Part shown: positions 1 through 10,383 of the stretch, piece by piece
Layout: the number at the start of each line of letters is the position of its first letter
Numbering within the stretch: position 1 is the stretch's first letter
NCBI RefSeq assembly: GCF_000380565.1
Contig: NZ_AQYJ01000026.1
Location: 248,001-312,000, forward strand
Length of the DNA: 64,000 nucleotides
Reading direction: 5' to 3'
Source: Microbulbifer variabilis ATCC 700307
Lineage (GTDB): Bacteria > Pseudomonadota > Gammaproteobacteria > Pseudomonadales > Cellvibrionaceae
Made by a program: the position numbers and the translations under genes
The notes under the pieces: model-generated
The model's database searches: none
Told to the model about the DNA's origin: nothing
What the model saw: only the letters and a program-made list of their open reading frames with translations

Positions 1-256
1 GTTCCTTACCAGGCTTGAAGTGAGGAACATATTTGCCCGCCAAGTCCACGGCATCCCCGGTTTTAGGGTTCCGCCCTGTACGTGGTGCCCGGTAATGTAA
101 TGAAAAACTACCAAAACCTCGTATTTCTATCCGCTCACCCTGGGAGAGCGCGTCAGACATGGAGTCCAACATAACTTTGACTGCCAGCTCTACATCCTTT
201 ACCGGCAGCTGATCCAACCTCAACGCAATCCTTTCGATCAGTTCGGATTTGGTCAT
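1..256 (-). CDS. ihfB: Integration host factor subunit beta (3' end outside window)
   Basis: This is the beta subunit of the heterodimeric nucleoid protein IHF, which bends DNA in the minor groove and assists recombination, replication and sigma-54 transcription. The visible 85 codons start with [18 protein letters not shown]. They contain the DNA-binding arm [20 protein letters not shown] followed by NPKTG, whose proline intercalates at the DNA kink. The C-terminal 10 or so residues lie beyond position 1. The ATG at 254-256 is the only start that fits the family N-terminus. The gene lies 141 bases downstream of rpsA in the same direction, as in many gammaproteobacteria, with a hairpin between them. 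Identity is almost certain from sequence pattern. Confidence 0.96.
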   Translation of the reverse strand, partial: MTKSELIERIALRLDQLPVKDVELAVKVMLDSMSDALSQGERIEIRGFGSFSLHYRAPRTGRNPKTGDAVDLAGKYVPHFKPGKE

Positions 257-316
257 GTGCCCCGCAACCTTTCTAAGTCATTGATTATTTTGGAGTAGAG
301 CAGCAATCATCTAATA

Positions 317-350
317 GAAAGCCGGACTGGGCAACCCCAGTCCGGCTTTC
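317..350 (-). terminator. Perfect 15-bp hairpin between rpsA and ihfB
   Basis: Positions 317-331 pair perfectly with 336-350 around a 4-base loop. On the minus strand the hairpin follows the rpsA stop by about 48 bases. It is trailed by CTATTA rather than a clean U-run, so it may only partly terminate, leaving some readthrough into ihfB. Confidence 0.75.
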
Positions 351-397
351 GGGTCACTCCAAATGCTTCATCTGGAGCTCTAAACAATCAAAGATAA

Positions 398-2077
398 TTA
401 GTCTTTGTTGTTCATCTGCGCCTTGATCAGGTCACCGATAGTAGCGGGCTGAACCTGCTCAGACTGCTTCTTACTGTGATCCTTGATAGCTTGCTTCTCG
501 TCATCCTGGTCTTTGGCTTTGATAGACAGGCTGATCACACGGTTCTTGCGATCCACACTGGTGATCTTAGCTTCTACCTCTTCACCTTCTTTCAGGACAT
601 TGCGAGCATCTTCAACCTTATCGCGGCTGATTTCAGAAGCGCGCAGAACGCCTTCTACTTCGTTCGCCAGGGTGATTACTGCCTGCTTAGCATCAACTTC
701 CTTAACAGTACCTACAACGATGCTGCCGCGGTCGCTGGTAGAAACGTAGTCGGAGAACGGATCGGACTCCAGCTGCTTGATACCCAGGGAGATGCGCTCG
801 CGCTCGGAGTCGATACCCAGGATAACAGTCTCGATTTCGTCGCCTTTCTTGAACTTGCGTACGGCTTCTTCGCCAGCTTCGTTCCAGGAGATGTCGGACA
901 GGTGCACCAGACCGTCGATGCTGCCGTCGAGACCGATAAAGATACCGAAATCAGTGATGGACTTGATCTTACCGGAGATCTTGTCACCCTTAGCGAATTT
1001 ACGCGCAAAGGCATCCCACGGGTTTTCCTGGCACTGCTTGATACCCAGGGAGATACGACGACGCTCTTCGTCGATATCCAGGATCATCACCTCTACCTCG
1101 TCGCCCACCTGGACAACTTTGGACGGGTGGATGTTCTTGTTGGTCCAATCCATTTCGGAAACGTGTACCAGACCTTCCACACCTTCTTCCAGCTCGGCGA
1201 AGCAGCCGTAGTCGGTCAGGTTGGTTACAACCGCCTTCACGCGGCTGTTTTCTGGGTAACGCTGCTTGATGGATACCCAAGGATCTTCGCCCAACTGCTT
1301 CAGGCCCAGGGATACACGGCTGCGCTCACGATCGAACTTCAATACTTTTACTTCGATCTCGTCGCCAACGTTCACGATCTCGCTCGGATGCTTGATGCGC
1401 TTCCAAGCCATATCGGTGATGTGCAGCAGGCCATCGATACCGCCCAGGTCCACGAAAGCACCATAATCGGTCAGGTTCTTCACGATACCCTTGATGCTCA
1501 TGCCTTCCTGCAGGCTTTCCAGCAGTGCTTCACGCTCTTCGGAAGTCGCAGCTTCCATTACCGCGCGACGGGAAACAACAACGTTGTTACGCTTGGAGTC
1601 CAGCTTGATAACTTTGAACTCGAGCTCTTTACCTTCCAGGTGCGCGGTGTCGCGAACCGGACGAACATCAACCAGAGAGCCGGGCAGGAATGCGCGGATA
1701 TTGGCAACGTCAACAGTAAAGCCACCCTTAACCTTGCCACTGATAACACCTTTAACCACTTCGTCAGCTGCGTGGGCTGCGTCGAGGATTTTCCAGGCTT
1801 CAGCGCGCTTGGCTTTTTCACGGGACAGACGGGTTTCACCGAAACCGTCTTCCACAGCTTCCAGGGCAACCTGTACTTCGTCGCCCACCTGCAGCTCAAC
1901 TTCGCCCTTGTCATTGGCGAACTGTGCGGCAGGGATAACACCTTCAGACTTCAGGCCCGCGTGAACGGTTACCCAGTCTTTGTCTACGTCAATTACAACA
2001 CCGGTTACAATAGCGCCCGGTGCCATTTCAACGCTTTTCAGGCTCTCTTCAAATAGTTCAGCAAAGCTCTCGCTCAT
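398..2077 (-). CDS. rpsA: 30S ribosomal protein S1
   Basis: S1 is the large ribosomal protein that captures and unfolds mRNA leaders at the 30S subunit. The 559-residue product is the full family length. It carries six consecutive S1 (OB-fold) repeats at about residues 21-87, 105-171, 192-260, 277-347, 364-434 and 451-520. The middle repeats show the usual G-x-V-x-x-(L/I)-T-D-(Y/F)-G core and the VSLGLKQL or ISLGIKQ repeat ends. The start ([13 protein letters not shown]) matches the family and is preceded only by a weak AGGT, typical for rpsA, which relies on a structured leader. It lies downstream of cmk as in Escherichia coli and Pseudomonas. Identification is secure. Confidence 0.98.
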   Translation of the reverse strand: MSESFAELFEESLKSVEMAPGAIVTGVVIDVDKDWVTVHAGLKSEGVIPAAQFANDKGEVELQVGDEVQVALEAVEDGFGETRLSREKAKRAEAWKILDAAHAADEVVKGVISGKVKGGFTVDVANIRAFLPGSLVDVRPVRDTAHLEGKELEFKVIKLDSKRNNVVVSRRAVMEAATSEEREALLESLQEGMSIKGIVKNLTDYGAFVDLGGIDGLLHITDMAWKRIKHPSEIVNVGDEIEVKVLKFDRERSRVSLGLKQLGEDPWVSIKQRYPENSRVKAVVTNLTDYGCFAELEEGVEGLVHVSEMDWTNKNIHPSKVVQVGDEVEVMILDIDEERRRISLGIKQCQENPWDAFARKFAKGDKISGKIKSITDFGIFIGLDGSIDGLVHLSDISWNEAGEEAVRKFKKGDEIETVILGIDSERERISLGIKQLESDPFSDYVSTSDRGSIVVGTVKEVDAKQAVITLANEVEGVLRASEISRDKVEDARNVLKEGEEVEAKITSVDRKNRVISLSIKAKDQDDEKQAIKDHSKKQSEQVQPATIGDLIKAQMNNKD

Positions 2078-2181
2078 TACATTACCTATAGTGCTGGGCC
2101 CAGCCGTTGGTAACTGTTGAGTTTAGTCAACCGCCAGCCGTGACCCCAACCGCGTTGCCAGCACGCGGGTCGGATTACAAC

Positions 2182-2215
2182 AACGGCCGGGCAATTCTGG
2201 CTGATCCCGGCCGTT
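2182..2215 (-). promoter_or_regulatory. Hairpin in the cmk-rpsA intergenic leader
   Basis: Positions 2182-2191 pair perfectly with 2206-2215 (GC-rich 10-bp stem, 14-base loop). The hairpin lies between the cmk stop and the rpsA start, about 105 bases upstream of the rpsA ATG. No U-run follows it on the minus strand. It could be an attenuator or part of the structured rpsA leader used for S1 autoregulation. The latter is known in enterobacteria and is only inferred here. Confidence 0.5.
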
Positions 2216-2245
2216 ATCGTTAGTAAACTATGTGCTGCTCAAACT

Positions 2246-2935
2246 TCAGGACGAAATTCGATCCTGTATCAAATCGAGCACCTTTTGGAGAACTTCATCG
2301 ATACCCACCCCTGTGCTATCGAGCTCTACCGCATCCTCAGCGGGAGCCAGGGGAGAGGCTTTTCTATTCATATCCTGTGCATCGCGGGCACGGATGTCCT
2401 CCAGCAGGTCGCGGAGGCTAACAGAAACACCCCTCTCCCGCAACTGCGCCTCGCGACGCCTGGCGCGCTCCTCGGCACTGGCTGTCAGGAATACTTTGAC
2501 TGGCGCGTCAGGAAACACCGTAGTCCCCATATCCCTGCCATCTGCAACCAGGCCGGGAGACAGACGAAAATCTCGCTGCCGCTGCAATAAAGCGGCCCTC
2601 ACTCCAGGAATTGCAGCCACAGATGATGCAGCCATACTAACCCGCTCCATCCGAATATCATCAGTGACCTCGCGCCCATCAAGAACCACCCGCAGCTTAC
2701 CCTCACTCACAGCAAAGTGAACATCCAAGGCCTTTGCCACCTGAGTGAGCGCCCCCTCATCAGCCAGGTCTACCCCCTTATCAAGAGCAGCCAGAGCCGC
2801 AGCCCTATACAGGGCGCCAGAATCAAGCAAGGTAAAGCCCAGGCGGTCCGCCAGCAGCTTGGCTATAGTGCCCTTCCCCGAGCCACTAGGGCCATCAATT
2901 GTGACTACCGGCGGCAGCCTGTTCGAATCACTCAT
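2246..2935 (-). CDS. cmk: Cytidylate kinase
   Basis: Phosphorylates CMP and dCMP to the diphosphates in pyrimidine salvage. The 229-residue product begins [20 protein letters not shown]. The P-loop GPSGSGKGT sits at about residues 15-23, followed by [13 protein letters not shown] (the CMK substrate region) and [21 protein letters not shown] chose the ATG at 2935 because it matches the family N-terminus and has an AGAAG element upstream. The open frame continues further upstream but would run into aroA. It lies between tyrA-aroA and rpsA on the same strand, the conserved aroA-cmk-rpsA order. Length and motifs are normal. Confidence 0.97.
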   Translation of the reverse strand: MSDSNRLPPVVTIDGPSGSGKGTIAKLLADRLGFTLLDSGALYRAAALAALDKGVDLADEGALTQVAKALDVHFAVSEGKLRVVLDGREVTDDIRMERVSMAASSVAAIPGVRAALLQRQRDFRLSPGLVADGRDMGTTVFPDAPVKVFLTASAEERARRREAQLRERGVSVSLRDLLEDIRARDAQDMNRKASPLAPAEDAVELDSTGVGIDEVLQKVLDLIQDRISS

Positions 2936-2997
2936 ATCTTCTAATAAAACTCTACTTCTGAAATAACTGCGCGAACTGCGAGGTTTCCAAATTCCCC

Positions 2998-5229
2998 CTA
3001 AGCCAACTGAAGCTTTAAGCCAGCCTCCGTCGCCAGTTCGGCAAAATTTGGAAATGAGGTAGCCACGTTGGCGCAATGAAGGATGCGGATTGTATCTTTT
3101 GCGCGCAATGATGCCACTGCAAAGGCCATGGCAATACGGTGGTCCCCCAGGCTATCAACTGTCCCACCAGAGAATACGTTTTTCTCGCCAGTACCCTGAA
3201 TCACAATACCATCTGGGGTTGCCCTGGCCGACACCCCCAGCGCCGCCAACCCATTCGCCATTGCCTGAATGCGGTCGCTCTCTTTAACACGCAATTCCTC
3301 TGCCCCGGTCAGCACAGTCTCTCCCTCTGCACACGCAGCGGCAATAAACAGAGCCGGAAACTCATCAATAGCCAGTGGCACCAGGTCTTCTGGAATGCGA
3401 ATGCCTTGCAGTGGGGCATAGCGAATCCGTATGTCCGCTACTGGCTCTCCACCCACCTCTCGTGCATTTTCGAGCTCAATATCAGCCCCCATAGCCCGCA
3501 AAATACTTATTACGCCGTCTCGCGTCGGGTTGATCCCCACATGCTCCAGCACAATATCTGAACCAGGAGAGATAGCCGCTGCCACCATAAAGAAAGCAGC
3601 GGAAGAGATATCTGCTGGCACATCAATACGGCAGGCCGCCAAAGCCCCTCCGCCACAAACACTTGCCTTAGCGCCGTTTCGCTCTACTACATACCCAAAA
3701 CCTTGCAACATACGCTCGGTATGATCTCGGGTAGGCGCCGGTTCCACAGTAGAGGTTTCGCCATCAGCGTAGAGCCCAGCGAGGAGCACAGCGGATTTCA
3801 CCTGGGCACTAGCCATCGGCAACGGGTAGTTGACCCCTGCCAGCTGGCTACCGCCTTTGATCAAAAGCGGTGGGCGCCCTTCCGGCCCGGTTTCAATATT
3901 TGCACCCATCTCCCGCAACGGATTGGCCACCCTATTCATGGGGCGCTTGGAGAGAGACTCATCGCCTGTAAGGGTCACATCAAAGTCCTGCCCGGCAAGC
4001 AGTCCCGCCAGCAGCCGCATGGAGGTACCTGAATTACCCAAGTACAAGGGCCCCGGAGGTGCCTTCAATCCGCGCATACCCACGCCGTGGATAATTACCC
4101 GACCATCGTGCGGCCCCTCTATCACCACTCCCATATCACGAAAAGCCTGTAAAGTCGCCAGCGCGTCCTCCCCTTCAAGGAAACCCTCCACCTGCGTCAC
4201 CCCTTCTGCCAGGGAGCCCAGCATAATGGAACGGTGTGACATCGACTTATCTCCAGGTACCCGGAACTTGCCTGTGACCTTGGCAGCAGGCTGTGCAATA
4301 AAAGTAATTTCCTGTGCTTGCATAGAATCTGAATACGCTTGTTTCGCCAACATTTTTGTAAAGTGATCCCGGGCCGCTTTGGCTCGGGTGAAGACACCCA
4401 TCAGCGCCGCACTATCGCCGGAGGCAATGGCACTACGTAAAGATGAGAGATTGAGACTGTAGAGATCGATTGCCTTTAAAATGGCATCCCGGTTAGCCAG
4501 CATAATATCTCGCCACATGACCGGGTCACTGGAGGCAATTCGAGTGAAGTCGCGAAAACCACCGGCTGCATAGCGAAAAATATTTTCATTTTCTGCATCG
4601 TGCGCAAGAGTGTCCACGAGACTAAAAGCGATGACATGAGGAAGGTGGCTGGTCGCCGCCAATACCTCATCATGCTCCTCCACTGGCATTTTAAGCACTT
4701 CAGCACCAGCCGCCTGCCAAGCCAGCTCCACCAGCTGCAAATGACTCGTATCGGTTTCCGGCAGCGGAGTAAGAATAACCCGATGATCGCGATAAAGATC
4801 ATCCCTGGCCGCTGTCACGCCACTTTTCTCTGACCCGGCAATAGGGTGGCCCGGAACCAGGAAATCGGGCATTCGCCCCCATACCTTTTTTGCCGCAACT
4901 ACCACACTACCCTTAACGCTGGCAGCATCTGTAGCGGTTACCCCATTTGGCAAGGCCCCTTTAAGTTGAGCAAACACCGACTCCACCGCAAGCGTGGGTA
5001 CCGCGACAAAAACCAGGTCGCCAGGCTCAAGCTCGGGTAGTACTTCCTCGAGACGGGTACTGGCTCGGTCGACAATGCCCAGCCTTCTAGCCTGCTCACA
5101 GGTTTCAGCGTTAGGAGCAACACCAATAACCTCCCGGCAGGCACCTGCTGCCTTTAGCGCCAGAGCAAAACTTCCACCAATAAGGCCAACCCCAATAACC
5201 AGCAGCCGGCCAATTTGCTCTTGCTCCAT
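2998..5229 (-). CDS. tyrA-aroA: Fused prephenate dehydrogenase / EPSP synthase (TyrA-AroA)
   Basis: Bifunctional 743-residue enzyme. About residues 1-295 are a TyrA domain: Rossmann motif [14 protein letters not shown], then [11 protein letters not shown] in the active site. It oxidises prephenate or arogenate for tyrosine synthesis. About residues 305-743 are 5-enolpyruvylshikimate-3-phosphate synthase: [34 protein letters not shown] and INPTRDGVI. These resemble the class II EPSP synthase signatures. The same fusion is known from Pseudomonas. The ATG at 5229 overlaps the pheA stop by one base (TGATG), implying translational coupling. The open frame extends 17 codons upstream inside pheA, but that start is unlikely. 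No hisC gene separates it from pheA. Confidence 0.95.
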   Translation of the reverse strand: MEQEQIGRLLVIGVGLIGGSFALALKAAGACREVIGVAPNAETCEQARRLGIVDRASTRLEEVLPELEPGDLVFVAVPTLAVESVFAQLKGALPNGVTATDAASVKGSVVVAAKKVWGRMPDFLVPGHPIAGSEKSGVTAARDDLYRDHRVILTPLPETDTSHLQLVELAWQAAGAEVLKMPVEEHDEVLAATSHLPHVIAFSLVDTLAHDAENENIFRYAAGGFRDFTRIASSDPVMWRDIMLANRDAILKAIDLYSLNLSSLRSAIASGDSAALMGVFTRAKAARDHFTKMLAKQAYSDSMQAQEITFIAQPAAKVTGKFRVPGDKSMSHRSIMLGSLAEGVTQVEGFLEGEDALATLQAFRDMGVVIEGPHDGRVIIHGVGMRGLKAPPGPLYLGNSGTSMRLLAGLLAGQDFDVTLTGDESLSKRPMNRVANPLREMGANIETGPEGRPPLLIKGGSQLAGVNYPLPMASAQVKSAVLLAGLYADGETSTVEPAPTRDHTERMLQGFGYVVERNGAKASVCGGGALAACRIDVPADISSAAFFMVAAAISPGSDIVLEHVGINPTRDGVISILRAMGADIELENAREVGGEPVADIRIRYAPLQGIRIPEDLVPLAIDEFPALFIAAACAEGETVLTGAEELRVKESDRIQAMANGLAALGVSARATPDGIVIQGTGEKNVFSGGTVDSLGDHRIAMAFAVASLRAKDTIRILHCANVATSFPNFAELATEAGLKLQLA

Positions 5230-6332
5230 CAGAGTACACCGCGCGGATAGGAGCCCAGCACCTTCAAGTCGGAGGCACAAGCCCCAACCTCTCTCAAGGC
5301 TGCAGAGATTCCATCTGCATCCCGGTGGCCTTTAAAATCAATAAAGAACACATAAGTCCAGTTACCTGATTGAGACGGGCGGGTTTCCACACGGGTCAAG
5401 TCGATACTGTAGCGACGGAACGGTTCCAGAAGATCATGCAATGCACCTGGCTCGTTGCGCATGGATACCATCAGGGAGGTCTTATCATCCCCGCTGACTG
5501 GAACCTGCTGCGTACCAATAATCAGAAAGCGGGTGGAGTTGTCCGGGCGGTCCTCAATCTTTTCCGAAAGAACCTTCAGGCCGTACAAATCAGCCGCCAT
5601 GTCACCGGCAATCGCCGCAGTATTCCACTCCCCCTTAACTCGTTTGGCCGCATCAGCATTGCTGGACACAGCCACCCGCTCCACATTGGGGTAATGGGCA
5701 TCAAGCCATTTGCGGCACTGCGCCAGACTTTGCGCATGGGAATAAATACGGGTGATTGACTCAGGCCGTGTTACATCCGAGATCATCAAGTGATGGTGAA
5801 TCCGCAATTCCACCTCTCCGCAAATACTCAGATTGGAATTCATGAAGTTGTCCAGAGTGTGGTTGATCACACCCTCGGTAGAATTCTCAACGGGCACCAC
5901 GCCATAGCTCACCGCCCCCGCTTCCACCTCTCGAAACACTTCATCGATAGCGGCGAGCGGGCGGCTTTTGGCCGAGTTGCCAAAATGCTTCAATGCGGCC
6001 TGCTGGGTAAAAGTACCCTCTGGCCCCAGATAAGCCACCTTGACCGGCTCTTCTAACGCGAGGCAGGCTGACATAATTTCACGGAACAATCGCGCCATTT
6101 CCTCATTGGTCAAGGGCCCTGGATTGCGCTCCATAGCCTTGCGCAACACCTGCGCCTCCCTCTCGGGCCGATAATACAGCGCGTCTTCACCAGTTGCCTT
6201 TTTCACCTCTGCAACCTCCAGCGCACAGCGCGCCCGCTCACTAATAAGCTGGGCGATCTCGGCATCAATGCCATCTATACGGTTGCGCAGCTCTAATAAG
6301 CGCTGGTCGCCACTAGTAGTTTCCTCTGTCAT
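5229..6332 (-). CDS. pheA: Bifunctional chorismate mutase / prephenate dehydratase (P-protein)
   Basis: Makes phenylpyruvate from chorismate through prephenate. The 367 residues comprise an N-terminal AroQ chorismate mutase helix bundle (about 8-95; LLELRNRIDGIDAEI, YYRPEREAQVL), a prephenate dehydratase domain (about 97-275; AYLGPEGTFTQQAA, VPVENSTEG and the catalytic DNSTRFLIIG), and a C-terminal ACT domain (GALHDLLEPF, then VETRPS) that normally binds phenylalanine for feedback control. Its TGA overlaps the ATG of tyrA-aroA. It sits 53 bases downstream of serC. Length and domain order are those of the Pseudomonas PheA. The ATG at 6332 gives the expected N-terminus. Confidence 0.97.
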   Translation of the reverse strand: MTEETTSGDQRLLELRNRIDGIDAEIAQLISERARCALEVAEVKKATGEDALYYRPEREAQVLRKAMERNPGPLTNEEMARLFREIMSACLALEEPVKVAYLGPEGTFTQQAALKHFGNSAKSRPLAAIDEVFREVEAGAVSYGVVPVENSTEGVINHTLDNFMNSNLSICGEVELRIHHHLMISDVTRPESITRIYSHAQSLAQCRKWLDAHYPNVERVAVSSNADAAKRVKGEWNTAAIAGDMAADLYGLKVLSEKIEDRPDNSTRFLIIGTQQVPVSGDDKTSLMVSMRNEPGALHDLLEPFRRYSIDLTRVETRPSQSGNWTYVFFIDFKGHRDADGISAALREVGACASDLKVLGSYPRGVL

Positions 6333-6385
6333 TCGCCTATCTACTTTTCCGTGAATTCATCAGTATTATTTATCCTTTCCGACAC

Positions 6386-7465
6386 TTAACCCCGGCGAGC
6401 CTCAAAGTCCGCCATAAATGCCACCAAAGCCTCCACCGCTTCCAGAGGAACAGCGTTATATAGAGAAGCGCGCATGCCGCCGACCGAGCGATGCCCCTTC
6501 AAACTTAACAGTCCAGCAGCTTGGGATTCCTCCAGGAATAATTTATCAAGACTGGCGTCTGCCAATACGAAAGGCACATTCATACGCGAACGACTACCCA
6601 CCTCTACCGGACTGGAGAAAAAGTCGCTGCTATCCAAGAAGTTGTAGAGCATTTTGGATTTTGCATCAGCCTGCTTTGCCATCTCCTCAACACCACCCTG
6701 AGCCTTCAGCCATTGGAAAACCAGGCCTGACAGATACCAGGCAAAAGTAGGCGGCGTGTTATCCATAGAGCCCGCATCAGCAGCCACCTTCCAGCTCAAA
6801 CTGCGGGGGATATTTTCCATTGAACGATCGAGCAAATCATCACGAATCACGGCTACGGCAATACCTGAAGGACCAATATTTTTCTGTGCGCCGGCATAAA
6901 TTACACCGAAGTTCTCCACCTCAATAGGTTGCGACAAAATAGTCGAGGACATATCAGCCACCAGCGGGCAATCCACCTCCGGCACATAATCAAACTCCAC
7001 ACCGCCAATCGTTTCATTCGGCGTGTAGTGTAGATATGCGGCCCCTTCCGTTTGCTGCCAACTGTCTGCAGCTGGCACATAGCTGAAATTTCGATCCTCA
7101 CTGGAAGCCACTACATTGACCTCACCGTAGCGACGAGCCTCTTTAATCGCCTTGGCCGCCCAGTGACCTGAATGAATAAAATCGGCCTTGGTAGACCCAG
7201 CGCCGAGAAGATTCCAGGGCACGGCACTGAACTGCCCAGTTGCACCACCCTGAAGAAACAATACTTTGTAGTTGCTCGGCACACTGAGCAGATCGCGGAG
7301 GTCCTGTTCGGCCCGCTCAGCCACCTCAACAAACTCTGGAGAGCGGTGGCTGACCTCCATTACAGAGCAACCGAGCCCTTGCCAATCGAGCAACTCCCTT
7401 TGCGCCTGCTCCAGTACGGGCTGCGGCAAAGCGGCAGGGCCTGCACAGAAATTAAACTTCCTCAT
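6386..7465 (-). CDS. serC: Phosphoserine aminotransferase
   Basis: PLP enzyme converting 3-phosphohydroxypyruvate to phosphoserine (and the equivalent vitamin B6 precursor). The 359-residue product starts MRKFNFCAGPAALPQPVLEQ, the canonical SerC N-terminus. It contains the PLP-lysine motif AGAQKNIGPSG and ends LVAFMADFEARRG. The ATG at 7465 was preferred; the frame is open 13 codons upstream without homology to the family. It lies between gyrA and pheA on the minus strand, as in Pseudomonas, with a probable terminator separating it from gyrA. No unusual feature was seen. Confidence 0.97.
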   Translation of the reverse strand: MRKFNFCAGPAALPQPVLEQAQRELLDWQGLGCSVMEVSHRSPEFVEVAERAEQDLRDLLSVPSNYKVLFLQGGATGQFSAVPWNLLGAGSTKADFIHSGHWAAKAIKEARRYGEVNVVASSEDRNFSYVPAADSWQQTEGAAYLHYTPNETIGGVEFDYVPEVDCPLVADMSSTILSQPIEVENFGVIYAGAQKNIGPSGIAVAVIRDDLLDRSMENIPRSLSWKVAADAGSMDNTPPTFAWYLSGLVFQWLKAQGGVEEMAKQADAKSKMLYNFLDSSDFFSSPVEVGSRSRMNVPFVLADASLDKLFLEESQAAGLLSLKGHRSVGGMRASLYNAVPLEAVEALVAFMADFEARRG

Positions 7466-7582
7466 GAGCTGATTTCCACAATACAAAAAAGGTTTCAAAT
7501 ACAACTAGATGTGTCTACGCACAAATTGCCATTCAGGGGGATAGATATCGCGCCTTTAGCGTTTTTCGTGGGAGCCAAAGGC

Positions 7583-7613
7583 AAGAAAGGCCGCGATAAA
7601 CGCAGCCTTTCTT
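7583..7613 (-). terminator. Probable gyrA terminator
   Basis: Positions 7583-7591 pair with 7605-7613, then one mismatch, then three further inner pairs (7593-7595 with 7601-7603) around loop ATAAA. On the minus strand it begins 20 bases after the gyrA stop; its 3' arm reads GGCCTTTCTT. It is U-rich but has no long tract. Confidence 0.65.
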
Positions 7614-7632
7614 AGTGGTCTGGAGCGGTGGG

Positions 7633-10194
7633 TCACTCTTCCCCACCGTTTTCTTCACCGTCATCTTCGGTCTCTTCAATGCGACCGAGACCAACCAGCT
7701 TCTCGCCAGTCTTCAGGCGAATCACTCGCACCCCCTGCGTGTTGCGCCCAAGTACAGACACTTCATCAACACGGGTACGCACCAGAGTGCCCTGGTCGGA
7801 GATCAACATCATCTCTTCACCCGGATGCACCTGACAGGCACCAACCAAGGCACCGTTGCGTTCACTTTCCGCGATCGCAATAACACCCTGGGTACCGCGC
7901 CCCTTGGTGGGGAATTCGCTGATAGCTGTGCGCTTACCGTAACCATTCTCAGTAGCCATCATCACAGAGCCACCCTCTTCAGGGATAACCATAGCGATAA
8001 CCTGCTGACCTTCCTGCATACGAATACCGCGAACACCACGGGAAACACGACCCATAGAGCGCACATTGGACTCGGAGAAGCGCGCTGCTTTACCAGCGCT
8101 GGTGAACAGCGCTACATCGCGCTCACCATCGGTAATCGCAGTGGCTACCAGGCGATCGCCCTCTTCCAATTCAATTGCACGCAAACCAACACTACGGGGG
8201 CGGGCAAACGCGGTGAGGGGGGTTTTCTTTACGGTGCCATTGGCGGTGGTGAAGAAGATAAAGTGATTTTCGTCGTACTCGGACACCGGCATCATGCTGC
8301 TGATACGTTCACCCTCTTCCAGGGGCAGCATATTAACCATTGGGCGACCACGGGAGGCTCGGCCAGCGGTGGGCACTTCGTAGACTTTCAGCCAGTACAC
8401 CTTGCCCTTATTGGAGAAGCACAGAAGGGTGTCATGGGAGTTGGCGATCAATAGATGCTCGACGAAGTCCTCGTCTTTTACCTGGGTCGCAGATTTACCC
8501 ATACCACCACGGCGCTGGGCCTGGTAATCGGTCAGCGGCTGGCTCTTGGCATAACCACCGTGGGAGATAGTTACTACCTTGTCTTCCGGGGTAATCAGGT
8601 CTTCAACGGTCAGATCCTGGCGAGACGCAACGATATCGGTTCGACGCTCATCGTTAAAGTCCTTTGACAGCTGCTCTAACTCTTCGCGGATCACTTCCAT
8701 CAGGCGCTCGAAGCTACCGAGGATATGCAGATATTCTGCAATCTGCTCCAGTCGATCCTGGTATTCGGCCAGCAGCTTGTCGTGCTCCATGCCCGTCAGG
8801 CGGTGCAGGCGCAATTCGAGAATTGCCTGAGCCTGGGCCGGGGACAAGTAGTAAGCGTCGTCGCGCAGACCAAATTCTTGCGGCAGATCATCTGGACGGC
8901 AGGCATCAGCACCAGCCCGCTCCAGGAACTGCTGAACATTGCCCACAGGCCAGCCTTTGGCCAGCAACGCCTCGCGGGCATCTGCCGGCGTGGCGGAAGA
9001 TTTGATCAGCTCGATTACCGGATCGATATTGGCGATGGCAATCGCCAGACCTTCCAGAATATGGCCGCGCTCGCGGGCTTTGCGCAACAGGTAGACCGTA
9101 CGGCGGGTAACGACTTCCTGGCGGTGGCGAATAAAGTGCTCGAGCAGCTCTTTGAGGTTCAATACCTTGGGCTGGCCATCGACCAGGGCCACCATATTGA
9201 TACCGAAGACGCTTTCCAGCTGGGTCTGGGAATAGAGGTTATTCAGAACCACATCACCCAGCTCTCCCCGCTTAAGCTCAATCACTACGCGCAAGCCGTC
9301 TTTGTCGGACTCGTCGCGCAGCTCAGAGATACCCTCGATCTTTTTCTCTTTCACCAGCTCAGCAATACGCTCGATCAAGCGCGCCTTATTCAGCTGGAAG
9401 GGGATCTCAGTAATGATGATGGTTTCGCGATTGGTCTTGTCATCGCGGATCACATCTGCTTTGGCACGCACATAAATGCGACCACGGCCAGTGCGGTAGG
9501 CAAGGAGAATACCGGCGCGGCCATTGATGATGGCGCCCGTGGGGAAGTCCGGCCCGGGGATGTACTCCATCAGGTCGTCGACGGTCAACTCGGAATTGTC
9601 GATCAGAGCCAGGCATGCCTTGATCACCTCACCCAGGTTGTGGGGAGGAATATTGGTAGCCATTCCCACCGCAATACCGGAGGAGCCATTGACCAAAAGG
9701 TTCGGCACACGGGAAGGCAACACCTCCGGCATTTGCTCGGAACCATCGTAATTATCGACAAAGTTAACCGTTTCTTTATCGAGGTCGGACAGCAGCTCAT
9801 GGGCCAACTTGTCCATACGGATCTCGGTGTATCGCATGGCAGCTGGGCTGTCACCATCGATAGAACCGAAGTTACCCTGGCCATCTACCAGGGTGTAACG
9901 CATAGAAAACGGCTGCGCCATACGCACAATAGTGTCGTAGACCGCAGTGTCTCCGTGCGGGTGATATTTACCGATTACATCACCAACGACACGCGCTGAT
10001 TTTTTGTATGGTTTATTCCAGTCGTTTTTAAGCTCGCTCATCGCGTAGAGCACGCGGCGGTGTACCGGCTTGAGGCCATCGCGTACATCCGGCAGTGCGC
10101 GCCCGACAATCACGCTCATGGCATAGTCGAGATAAGACTGCTTGAGTTCTTCTTCGATATTAATCGGAGAGATTTCTTTGGCTAATTCGCCCAT
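7633..10194 (-). CDS. gyrA: DNA gyrase subunit A
   Basis: Breakage-reunion subunit of DNA gyrase, which introduces negative supercoils. The 853 residues begin [20 protein letters not shown]. The quinolone-resistance region [15 protein letters not shown] has Thr at residue 83 and Asp at 87, as in wild-type Pseudomonas (E. coli has Ser83). The catalytic tyrosine is Y122 in [10 protein letters not shown]. The C-terminal beta-pinwheel starts near residue 530. Its GyrA box reads QRRGGMG instead of the usual QRRGGKG (codons at 8497-8517). The protein ends in an acidic tail ([14 protein letters not shown]). It is divergent from mtaD. Identification is certain; the box variant is noted as a finding. 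Confidence 0.98.
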   Translation of the reverse strand: MGELAKEISPINIEEELKQSYLDYAMSVIVGRALPDVRDGLKPVHRRVLYAMSELKNDWNKPYKKSARVVGDVIGKYHPHGDTAVYDTIVRMAQPFSMRYTLVDGQGNFGSIDGDSPAAMRYTEIRMDKLAHELLSDLDKETVNFVDNYDGSEQMPEVLPSRVPNLLVNGSSGIAVGMATNIPPHNLGEVIKACLALIDNSELTVDDLMEYIPGPDFPTGAIINGRAGILLAYRTGRGRIYVRAKADVIRDDKTNRETIIITEIPFQLNKARLIERIAELVKEKKIEGISELRDESDKDGLRVVIELKRGELGDVVLNNLYSQTQLESVFGINMVALVDGQPKVLNLKELLEHFIRHRQEVVTRRTVYLLRKARERGHILEGLAIAIANIDPVIELIKSSATPADAREALLAKGWPVGNVQQFLERAGADACRPDDLPQEFGLRDDAYYLSPAQAQAILELRLHRLTGMEHDKLLAEYQDRLEQIAEYLHILGSFERLMEVIREELEQLSKDFNDERRTDIVASRQDLTVEDLITPEDKVVTISHGGYAKSQPLTDYQAQRRGGMGKSATQVKDEDFVEHLLIANSHDTLLCFSNKGKVYWLKVYEVPTAGRASRGRPMVNMLPLEEGERISSMMPVSEYDENHFIFFTTANGTVKKTPLTAFARPRSVGLRAIELEEGDRLVATAITDGERDVALFTSAGKAARFSESNVRSMGRVSRGVRGIRMQEGQQVIAMVIPEEGGSVMMATENGYGKRTAISEFPTKGRGTQGVIAIAESERNGALVGACQVHPGEEMMLISDQGTLVRTRVDEVSVLGRNTQGVRVIRLKTGEKLVGLGRIEETEDDGEENGGEE

Positions 10195-10252
10195 GGCTTA
10201 CGGCGTTCCTTTTATAGCGCGGGCATGTGTACCGAGCCCGGATAAGCGGGCG

Positions 10253-10258
10253 ATTCTA
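10253..10258 (-). promoter_or_regulatory. Possible -10 element upstream of gyrA
   Basis: On the minus strand the sequence reads TAGAAT, 59 bases upstream of the gyrA start, in the divergent gyrA/mtaD intergenic region (10195-10383). No convincing -35 hexamer was found at the normal spacing, so this is only a candidate. Confidence 0.3.
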
Positions 10259-10383
10259 GCATAGTTTGACGCCGTTGGAGGGGGGCATCTGAATAGCCAC
10301 TCACGCCATTTAGATCCCTGGTTGCCGTAACAGTCCCCCGCCGCTAAAGTTGAATCCACTTTAACCGCCGCCTCTTAGCACTT

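Noticed and set aside
476-2056. 526-codon open frame on the strand opposite rpsA
   Set aside because: It is the antisense of a highly conserved, codon-biased gene; no recognisable domain, and such long shadow frames are common opposite ribosomal genes.
8725-9999. 424-codon open frame opposite gyrA
   Set aside because: Antisense to gyrA, composition typical of a shadow frame, no domain seen.
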